From NCBI GenBank assembly GCA_002426025.1, contig DINP01000038.1, forward strand, positions 1,196-7,211: a DNA stretch of 6,016 nucleotides, written 5' to 3'. The stretch's first letter is position 1; the number at the start of each line of letters is the position of its first letter. Made by a program: the position numbers and the translations under genes. Positions 1 to 5,219 of the stretch are shown piece after piece. This stretch comes from Bacteroidales bacterium UBA5537 (GTDB lineage: Bacteria > Bacteroidota > Bacteroidia > Bacteroidales > Lentimicrobiaceae). Below the pieces are notes generated by a model that worked only from the letters and a program-made list of their open reading frames with translations, was not told the DNA's origin and made no database searches.

Positions 1-20
1 CGACCACATACAAGTGACCG

Positions 21-28
21 TTAGCAGC
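21..28 (+). repeat. Left copy of inverted repeat TTAGCAGC flanking the small gene
   Basis: TTAGCAGC lies 13 bases before the ATG at 42, within GTTAGCAGC. Its exact reverse complement GCTGCTAA is at 551-558, just after the extended end of the same gene. Read in the same orientation, the two copies also share a GCG two bases further on. Paired GTTAGC...-like ends around a single small gene recall mobile gene-cassette boundaries, but no complete attC-type site can be shown in this window. Confidence 0.4.
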
Positions 29-41
29 AAGCGAAAAGAAC

Positions 42-473
42 ATGAGATTCCTTAAACACAAATTACTAATAATTTCAATTTTCTTGACAATTCAAACATA
101 TGGTTGTCACTGTAAGGATTTAGGCCCTATTGACTCACTGAGACTGATTAGCTACAATTTGTCAGACTGTGTTTTCCTTGGAGAATTAATAGAATTTGAC
201 ACAATTAATAACACCTACTCTTTCCGAATAATTGAAACATTTAAAGGCGAACATAAAGAATCAATCATTAAAGGAAAATATTTTGACAGCTGCTCTAAGT
301 TCCCAAGAGATAAAGGGAGATGGATTGTTTATGCTGACTATAGAGAAGGACTAATTGATATAAGTCAATGTTTAGCATCAAGGAGTGAACTAAATCCAAT
401 ATGCATAAATTGCTATGAACTTCCCCCACCATATTATAGTGAAGAAAAAAAAAAGAATTTGAAAAAGAAATGA
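42..473 (+). CDS. Small secreted cysteine-rich protein, TIMP/NTR-like, probably frameshifted
   Basis: I know of no assigned function for this gene. The 143-residue product starts with a short basic stretch (RFLKHK) and a hydrophobic core at about residues 8-18, followed by a Cys-x-Cys pair at C22/C24, so it is probably exported. Cleavage just before C22 would leave an N-terminal CxC, as in the tissue-inhibitor-of-metalloproteinase/netrin-like (NTR) fold. The following SDCVFLGEL (41-49), the strand pattern around FRIIETFKGE (61-70), and SCS at 83-85 resemble TIMP-like proteins that I associate with Bacteroidota. This is recognition by eye only. Cysteines lie at 22, 24, 43, 84, 110, 121 and 124. 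The sequence before C22 (TYG) is a poor lipobox, so a lipoprotein is less likely. The Lys-rich end EEKKKNLKKK is read through an A10 run and looks like out-of-frame sequence; a charged helix continues in another frame to 586. The start is the first ATG of the open frame; no Shine-Dalgarno sequence is visible. Confidence 0.6.
   Translation: MRFLKHKLLIISIFLTIQTYGCHCKDLGPIDSLRLISYNLSDCVFLGELIEFDTINNTYSFRIIETFKGEHKESIIKGKYFDSCSKFPRDKGRWIVYADYREGLIDISQCLASRSELNPICINCYELPPPYYSEEKKKNLKKK
445..454 (+). other. A10 homopolymer at the presumed frameshift
   Basis: Ten consecutive A residues lie inside the coding sequence (GAAG-A10-GAATTT). The frame before the run ends 19 bases after it, while the frame that fits an 11-A run stays open for another 44 codons. 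Poly-A runs of this length are prone to polymerase slippage, ribosomal slippage and read-length errors. Confidence 0.6.
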
Positions 474-586
474 ATTTACTTAAAATGAAAGCACTTGAAG
501 ATTGGGAAAAAGAAATTGAAATATTAATACAAAAAAAACAAGTAACGCCAGCTGCTAATCGAGTAGACTGCCCCGCCAGTAATTAA
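455..586 (+). pseudogene. Out-of-frame C-terminal continuation of the upstream small gene
   Basis: Directly after the A10 run at 445-454, a different frame (codons starting at 455) stays open to a TAA at 584-586. It encodes a charged, probably helical segment beginning EFEKEMNLLKMKALEDWEKE and continuing IEILIQKKQ. This looks more like real protein than the KKKNLKKK end of the annotated frame. One extra A in the run (or two fewer) would join the two frames into a product of about 180 residues. The last residues, from about 542 on (VTPAANRVDCPASN), fall in GC-richer DNA and may lie beyond the natural stop. A second A8 run at 531-538 could shift the frame again, to the TAA at 543-545. Possible causes are a sequencing or assembly error, a genuine mutation, or slippage during expression. 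Confidence 0.5.
551..558 (-). repeat. Right copy of inverted repeat TTAGCAGC (read as GCTGCTAA on plus strand)
   Basis: GCTGCTAA here is the reverse complement of positions 21-28. It sits where base composition changes from very A-rich coding sequence to GC-richer spacer (545-595). This change may mark the end of an inserted unit carrying the small secreted-protein gene. Confidence 0.4.
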
Positions 587-619
587 CCAGCGGGGAGAAC
601 CTCTTACGATTTATCCCGC
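571..619. terminator. GC-rich hairpins in the convergent spacer, possible bidirectional terminator
   Basis: CCCCGC at 571-576 pairs with GCGGGG at 590-595 across a 13-nt loop. GCGGG at 590-594 could instead pair with CCCGC at 615-619, which is followed by TTTT on the plus strand. The two stems are mutually exclusive. They sit between two converging genes, where a terminator is expected. The stems are short, the second loop is long (20 nt), and there is no convincing T tract on the minus strand, so the assignment is tentative. Confidence 0.35.
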
Positions 620-674
620 TTTTCAAACTATTATCCAATTATTATTTAGGAATACATTGGTGTTAGAGAAGAAA

Positions 675-1622
675 TCAGCACATTCCCTGCTCCTGAAACA
701 TTTTCTGCAATCCTTTCTTTACAGGATAATCTGGCTTATAGCCAATTAATTTTTGTGCTTTACTGATATCGGCAAAGGTAATTTCTACATCGCCTGGCTG
801 CATAGGCTGCCATTCTATTATTGCTTTTTTCCCTAAGGTTTCTTCAATGTTATGCACCAGATCAATCAGCGAAATGGTATCGCTGTTGCCAAGGTTCAGT
901 ATTTCGTAACCTTGTAAATTATCAGAGGAAGCGATAATGCCGTTTGTAATATCATCAATAAAAGTATAGTCGCGTCGGGTAGATCCATCCCCGAAAAGGG
1001 TAATGGGCAATCCTTCTGCAATCTTACGCCCAAATTGCTGAATGGCCATTTCGGGGCGTTGCCCCGGGCCGTAAACGGTGAAAAATCTTAGACAGAAAAT
1101 ATTGAAATTATAAAGATGGTGATAAGTATAACATAGCAATTCACCCGCTTTTTTGGTAGCAGCATAAGGCGAAATAGGGTTGTCAACAGAGTCGGTTTCG
1201 CTAAAAGGGACTTTCTTATTATTTCCATAAACCGATGAGGATGAGGCGAAAAGTAAGTCTTTAATTCCGGCTTTTCGCATAGCCTCAAGAAGCACCAGCG
1301 TTCCGTTTACATTTACATCGTAATACAATTCAGGTTGTTCAATCGAAGGTCGGACACCTGCACGCGCTGCCAGATGTATAACAAGTGCGGGTTTCTCAAT
1401 TTCAAAAACAGTGTCGAGTAAAGACCTGTTGCGAATATCGCCTTCATAAAGTTTGAAGTCAGGAGCCAGTGCAAGTTTCTGAATCGCTTTATGCTTTATC
1501 TGTGGATCATAGAAGCTGTCGAAATTGTCAATTCCGATAACAGAATATCCGGCCTGAAGCATTCTGTGCGACAGGTTTGAACCGATAAATCCGGCGGCAC
1601 CTGTAATTAAGACCTTTTTCAT
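675..1622 (-). CDS. NAD-dependent UDP-sugar epimerase, UDP-glucuronate 4-epimerase-like
   Basis: This is an extended short-chain dehydrogenase/reductase that interconverts nucleotide sugars in the cytoplasm. The 315-residue product is full length for the family. It has the Rossmann NAD-binding motif GAAGFIG (8-14), an acidic residue at the end of the second strand (GIDNFDSFYDP, 30-40), HLAARAGVRPSIEQP (83-97), the catalytic serine region ASSSSVYG (126-133), and the YxxxK pair Y153/K157 in SPYAATK. The later substrate-site motifs are LRFFTVYGPGQRP (178-190), GDGSTRRDYTFIDD (211-224) and NLGN (243-246). AGVR-SIE-P and FFTVYGPGQRPEMA are typical of the UDP-glucuronate 4-epimerase (LpsL/CapI) branch, but UDP-glucose 4-epimerase or a related epimerase/dehydratase remains possible. 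The ATG lies 3 nt after the upstream stop, with no Shine-Dalgarno sequence. It is the last gene of the minus-strand operon and probably supplies the sugar donor for the glycosyltransferases encoded ahead of it. Confidence 0.88.
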   Translation of the reverse strand: MKKVLITGAAGFIGSNLSHRMLQAGYSVIGIDNFDSFYDPQIKHKAIQKLALAPDFKLYEGDIRNRSLLDTVFEIEKPALVIHLAARAGVRPSIEQPELYYDVNVNGTLVLLEAMRKAGIKDLLFASSSSVYGNNKKVPFSETDSVDNPISPYAATKKAGELLCYTYHHLYNFNIFCLRFFTVYGPGQRPEMAIQQFGRKIAEGLPITLFGDGSTRRDYTFIDDITNGIIASSDNLQGYEILNLGNSDTISLIDLVHNIEETLGKKAIIEWQPMQPGDVEITFADISKAQKLIGYKPDYPVKKGLQKMFQEQGMC

Positions 1623-1625
1623 AAA

Positions 1626-2513
1626 CTAAGTATTTTCTGCATTAGTTTCCTGATTCCCTACAAGGCTAAGCCTGAGGGCTTTCTCATTCAGGCTGAAATA
1701 GATACCTGTGAGAGAAACAATTGCGGTAATAACATAAAACAACAAACTCAAAGCAATGGATAAATGAATATCCAGTTGCATAATTTCAGCACCAAACAAG
1801 AATGTAATCTCGCGTGAACCAATTCCTCCAATGGTTATCGGTAGCGTGGCAACGATTGATGAAACCAGGAAAAGGAACAGGTAAGCGATGGTGTTATCCT
1901 GATTGTGATTGGCATACAGAATAAACCAGGCCGAAATAAGCTGAAATATCTGTACAGCCAATGAGAGTAAATTCGTTTTCGAAATGCCGGATATAAAATC
2001 CTTGAAAAAGAATCGGATACCCAGATAATAAGCTGCAACGGAAACCGGAATCAAAGTAATGGCGAGGTATTTATAAAGTACTGGTACAGGCAGAAACGGA
2101 GCCATTGCCATTGCCAGAACAAAAAGTGCCAGCACGCCGTTAATCCTGTCGAGCAGTACCGCCCAGAAAAGTTTCTTTGCTCTGATCTGGTAGCGTTTGT
2201 TCAGTAAATAAATTTTGTAACCATCTCCACCAATGCCACCCGGCAGGAAAAGATTGTAGTACATGCCAAGCAGGTAAAGCCTGAGATTGCTGATTTCAGT
2301 CAGCCCGGCATTAATTCCCCTGAAAAACACATTAAGCCTGAAAGAAGAAAATACCTTGGAAATTACAAACAGTAAGGTTGCTGCTATAAGCCAGCCATAA
2401 TTCACATGTCTGAAAATCTGTATTACTTCCTGCAGGTCTATTTTGGTATAGACATAATAGAGTGCTGCAACCGAAAGTGCAATTTTCAGAATTGCTTTCA
2501 GGTAACCCGGCAT
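1626..2513 (-). CDS. LPG_synthase_TM / UPF0104 family membrane protein, flippase-like
   Basis: This is an integral inner-membrane protein of 295 residues with roughly seven or eight hydrophobic helices. Signature segments of the lysylphosphatidylglycerol-synthase transmembrane (flippase-like, YbhN/AglD-type) family are present: YNLFLPGGIGGDGYK (86-100), LLDRING (120-126), and LPITIGGIGSRE (224-235) near the C-terminus. There is no soluble aminoacyl-transferase domain, so it is not a full MprF. Members often sit beside polyprenyl-phosphate glycosyltransferases, and a role in lipid-linked sugar translocation or membrane support is inferred. Start choice: the frame is open to an ATG at 2573, but that would overlap the preceding gene by 59 bp and put a polar 20-residue leader (MNHSKSARIKSARF...) before the protein. 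The ATG at 2513 lies 1 nt after the preceding stop and begins MPGYLKAILKIAL, just ahead of the first helix, so I use it. Confidence 0.85.
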   Translation of the reverse strand: MPGYLKAILKIALSVAALYYVYTKIDLQEVIQIFRHVNYGWLIAATLLFVISKVFSSFRLNVFFRGINAGLTEISNLRLYLLGMYYNLFLPGGIGGDGYKIYLLNKRYQIRAKKLFWAVLLDRINGVLALFVLAMAMAPFLPVPVLYKYLAITLIPVSVAAYYLGIRFFFKDFISGISKTNLLSLAVQIFQLISAWFILYANHNQDNTIAYLFLFLVSSIVATLPITIGGIGSREITFLFGAEIMQLDIHLSIALSLLFYVITAIVSLTGIYFSLNEKALRLSLVGNQETNAENT

Positions 2514-2514
2514 G

Positions 2515-3459
2515 TTAATCGTTGAATGTGTGAATCTTGCGGACTTTATACGGGCGCTTTTGCTGTGATTCATAATAGGTACGCATCAGCAATTCAGCCA
2601 TGATCCCAACAGTAATCAATTGTATTCCGGCAATCAGAAACACAATTCCAAGCAGCAGCATTGGCTTGCCCCAGATATCGTGTCCCATTATTTTCAATGC
2701 CAGGAAATACATATTGATAATGATGCCGGCTATAAAAAACAATAACCCAAGACCACCAAACAGATGCATGGGTTTTTGCATATACTTCTTGAAAAATAAC
2801 ATCAGCATCAGGTCGCTCACAACTTTAAATGTGCGGTTGATTCCATATTTTGATTTTCCAAATTCACGGGCGTGGTGTTTCACGTCAACCTGGGTAATTC
2901 TGGCTCCTTCGAGGCTGGCCAGAACCGGGATAAAACGGTGCAGTTCGCCATAGAGGCCAATGTTTTTGGCAAGATCGCTTTTAAAAACCTTTAATGTGCA
3001 CCCATAATCTTTTATGTGTACATCAGTGGTATTGCGGATAATGGAATTGGCAATTTTGCTTGGAATTTTGCGGAAGAAAACTCCGTCCTGCCTGTTTTTC
3101 CGTATGCCGGCTACCAAATCCCAGCCTTCATCTTCGGCAAGTTTCAGCATCATCGGAATGTCAGAAGGGTCATTCTGAAGATCGCCATCCATGGTAACCA
3201 TGTATTCGCCGCGGGCCTGTTCAATTCCGGCATACAGAGCAGAGCTTTGCCCGTAGTTTTTGCGAAACTCTACCAATACAACGCGAGGGTCTTTCAGTGC
3301 AATAATTTCCTGACGAGTGCGGTCGGTTGAGCCATCATCAACATAAATTATCTCATATTCAATGTCTTGAATAGACTCATTGATCCATTTGTTAAGAGGC
3401 TTGATATTGGGTTCCTCGTTGTAAACGCAAATGATGATGGACAATTTCAGCTCACTCAT
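2515..3459 (-). CDS. GT2 polyprenyl-phosphate glycosyltransferase (DPM1/GtrB/ArnC type)
   Basis: This enzyme probably transfers a sugar from a nucleotide donor to undecaprenyl or another polyprenyl phosphate on the cytoplasmic face of the inner membrane. The 314-residue product has the GT2 fold: LSIIICVYNEEPNI (6-19), YVDDGSTDRT (39-48), RKNYGQSSALYAGIEQARG (66-84), the metal-binding DGD at 91-93 in MDGDLQNDP, YGCTLKVF (152-159), GELHRFIPVLA (171-181), and HHAREFGKSKYG (195-206). Two C-terminal membrane helices follow (about 231-255 and 266-291), the arrangement of GtrB/ArnC-type enzymes. Its ATG overlaps the end of the preceding gene by 8 bp (ATGAGTGA), which suggests translational coupling, and the next gene starts 1 nt after its stop. 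The donor sugar is not determined by the sequence; the linked epimerase suggests a UDP-hexose or UDP-hexuronate. Confidence 0.9.
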   Translation of the reverse strand: MSELKLSIIICVYNEEPNIKPLNKWINESIQDIEYEIIYVDDGSTDRTRQEIIALKDPRVVLVEFRKNYGQSSALYAGIEQARGEYMVTMDGDLQNDPSDIPMMLKLAEDEGWDLVAGIRKNRQDGVFFRKIPSKIANSIIRNTTDVHIKDYGCTLKVFKSDLAKNIGLYGELHRFIPVLASLEGARITQVDVKHHAREFGKSKYGINRTFKVVSDLMLMLFFKKYMQKPMHLFGGLGLLFFIAGIIINMYFLALKIMGHDIWGKPMLLLGIVFLIAGIQLITVGIMAELLMRTYYESQQKRPYKVRKIHTFND

Positions 3460-5065
3460 TGTTCTTTTTTATAAGGTAAAGTTTCGATTCGTTTAGCTTA
3501 ATGGTAAACTCGTGCAAAACGCTGTAGTCATTTAATCCGGCTGCAAAATTAGCCAGATTTTCCGCATCACTAATATAACAGGCCTCTTTATTACCAATTT
3601 CATGCGTTCGGGTTACAATTTGCTTACGTTCGCGCGTGATGTAGAAAGATGCATCATGATTGAACGGAGTATCGCCAAGCACATACAATTCGAATCCGGC
3701 CGATAATTTGCCTGCCTCAATTTCGCCTTCCCGGTAACCGGCATCGGGATATGAATTGTACCGGGCCGGAATATTAAAGGAATTAAATCCGATTCTCACT
3801 GCAAGAATTACAATAGCCAGGAGCGCAATTCGCTGCTTTGGAAGTTTTATAGTGAGTAAAGCTGCAATGAGCGCAATAAGAAAAAGGAGAGGAACAACCA
3901 GCCAGACACCCTCCATTTTATTGGTTTCATCCCAATAAAGATAAACCAGCAAAGAGAAAGCACCGATGAAAGAAAGTACCTGGAAAATGATGTCTGATAT
4001 TTTAGATAACAAAGTTTTCTGATTTTTAGCAACTTCATATCCTTTTATCAGGATAAGAAACAACAGTGGAAAAAGCATAAAAAGATAGCGTGGTCGCATA
4101 TCTGCTGATATCCAGTATATTATGATGTTTGAGATAAATATAAGCAGGCAGAATTGTATAAATTTACCTGCAAAGACTTGTTGTCGCACACTTTTAATAA
4201 GAAGTAATAGTAACAGCACCGTCCAGGGAGCAAATTCATAACTCATTTCAAATGGAAATACAAGCAGATGGCTAAGCCAACTGAAAATAGTACCCTGTTT
4301 ATCGCTTAAGCGGTTTGACTCTCCAACCAGAGTTATAAATATGTCATTCAGTGAGTTAGATTGCAGATAAGCAAAATAATATCCTCCGGTTATCAAAAGG
4401 AAAACTGCCATCCCCATAAGGTGCTGCCACGAAAAGAGCTTCCTGAACGACTTGTCGTACGTTAGCCAAACTACGAGACTGATTGCCTGAAATGCCAATG
4501 ATGGCAATCCTTTCATCAGGTAACCGATTGCTGTGAGGAGGTAAGTAATAATGAAAAGTGCTAAATAATTCCGCTTATGCGAAAAATAGTATAAGGCTGT
4601 GAACGAACTAAATGTAATGAGGGAATAGGTAATGTCAATTAATCCCTGAAAAGAGTCCCAGAATACGATGCGGGCAGAAGTTATAAACATAATAGCGACC
4701 AACATAGCATTAATTTTACCGAGTTCTTTGCGGGCAAACAAAAAGATGATGATTCCTGTGAGTAATAATGATATAACTGTTGGGAGCCTGAAAATAAACT
4801 CGTTCGATAGGCCTGACAACTGAACAAAACCTGCTAAAATCCAGTTAAAGAGCGGTGGTTTGTTGTAGTAGAATTCACCGTTAATGGTTGGGGTGATAAA
4901 GTTGCCTGAATAGAGCATTTCAAGCGTTACAATACCGCGGGTTGGTTCATCGGAGATGAGCGGCATTAAACCAAGATTTACAAAATAAGCAAAAGGTAAA
5001 AGCAAAACAATAACAATCAGCAATATAGCAGGTCTGTTGTTAAGCTTTTCATACAATTTGCCCAT
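3452..5065 (-). CDS. GT-C membrane glycosyltransferase, ArnT/PMT (GT83/GT39-like) family
   Basis: This polytopic inner-membrane enzyme of 537 residues probably moves a sugar from a polyprenyl-phosphate carrier to an acceptor on the periplasmic side. After the first helix (about 12-34), the first external loop has the conserved acidic pair D39-E40 in ISDEPTRGIVTLEML. The family block NGEFYYNKPPLFNWI (62-76) follows, including the KPP at 69-71. Other family-like blocks are FRLPTV (92-97), YLMKGLPSL (182-190) and MRPRYLFMLFPLLF (323-336). About 11-13 helices run to about residue 425, followed by a soluble tail of roughly 110 residues, a layout like ArnT. It is the first gene of the minus-strand operon, and its last 8 bp overlap the GT2 gene that probably makes its lipid-linked donor. 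The acceptor (lipid A, core sugar, other glycan or protein) is unknown. The start is the first ATG, 24 bases downstream of a TAnnTTTG element. Confidence 0.85.
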   Translation of the reverse strand: MGKLYEKLNNRPAILLIVIVLLLPFAYFVNLGLMPLISDEPTRGIVTLEMLYSGNFITPTINGEFYYNKPPLFNWILAGFVQLSGLSNEFIFRLPTVISLLLTGIIIFLFARKELGKINAMLVAIMFITSARIVFWDSFQGLIDITYSLITFSSFTALYYFSHKRNYLALFIITYLLTAIGYLMKGLPSLAFQAISLVVWLTYDKSFRKLFSWQHLMGMAVFLLITGGYYFAYLQSNSLNDIFITLVGESNRLSDKQGTIFSWLSHLLVFPFEMSYEFAPWTVLLLLLLIKSVRQQVFAGKFIQFCLLIFISNIIIYWISADMRPRYLFMLFPLLFLILIKGYEVAKNQKTLLSKISDIIFQVLSFIGAFSLLVYLYWDETNKMEGVWLVVPLLFLIALIAALLTIKLPKQRIALLAIVILAVRIGFNSFNIPARYNSYPDAGYREGEIEAGKLSAGFELYVLGDTPFNHDASFYITRERKQIVTRTHEIGNKEACYISDAENLANFAAGLNDYSVLHEFTIKLNESKLYLIKKNNE

Positions 5066-5089
5066 ACAATATTAGTTAATGTCGCTTTG

Positions 5090-5097
5090 CAAAATTA
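5090..5097 (-). promoter_or_regulatory. Putative -7 element (TAnnTTTG) for the glycosylation operon
   Basis: Read on the minus strand, this is TAATTTTG, an exact match to the Bacteroidota -7 consensus, ending 24 bases before the ATG at 5065. I see no TTG at the usual 17-23 base distance upstream, so the -33 half is weak or absent. The implied 5' leader is short. Confidence 0.5.
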
Positions 5098-5172
5098 TAC
5101 AATATCGCCAATGGTTGATTTCTATTTTAAAAGTAGTGCTTTGCTAGGGCCTATTTTCAGTAAAAGTTTGAG

Positions 5173-5180
5173 TAATTTTG
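5173..5180 (+). promoter_or_regulatory. Putative -7 element (TAnnTTTG) for the LtaS-like gene
   Basis: TAATTTTG on the plus strand matches the Bacteroidota -7 consensus and lies 39 bases before the ATG at 5220. The nearest clear TTTG upstream (5140-5143) is 29 bases away, longer than usual, and the one at 5167-5170 is too close. The call therefore rests on the -7 element alone. Confidence 0.45.
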
Positions 5181-5185
5181 GCATC

Positions 5186-5203
5186 CGATTTCAAATCGAA
5201 ATC
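5186..5203. promoter_or_regulatory. Nested palindromes, possible operator
   Basis: CGATTT-C-AAATCG (5186-5198) is a 13-bp palindrome with one central base. It overlaps a second inverted repeat, GATTTC-aaatc-GAAATC (5187-5203). The pair lies about 6 bases after the plus-strand -7 element, roughly where transcription would start, a position suited to a repressor site. It could instead be chance in AT-rich DNA. Confidence 0.35.
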
Positions 5204-5219
5204 AATTAACTATTTGAAT

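Noticed and set aside
42..113. Lipoprotein signal peptide ending at C22
   Set aside because: The residues before the cysteine (TYG) do not fit the usual lipobox well, and the CxC that follows is better explained by a TIMP/NTR-like mature N-terminus.
1626..2513. Complete MprF-type lysylphosphatidylglycerol synthase
   Set aside because: Only the membrane domain is present; at 295 residues there is no room for the C-terminal aminoacyl-transferase domain.
2600..3330. Open frames on the plus strand at 2600-2953 and 3016-3330
   Set aside because: They lie antisense within the GT2 gene, which has clear conserved motifs throughout. Their translations show no recognisable domain or coding-like context.
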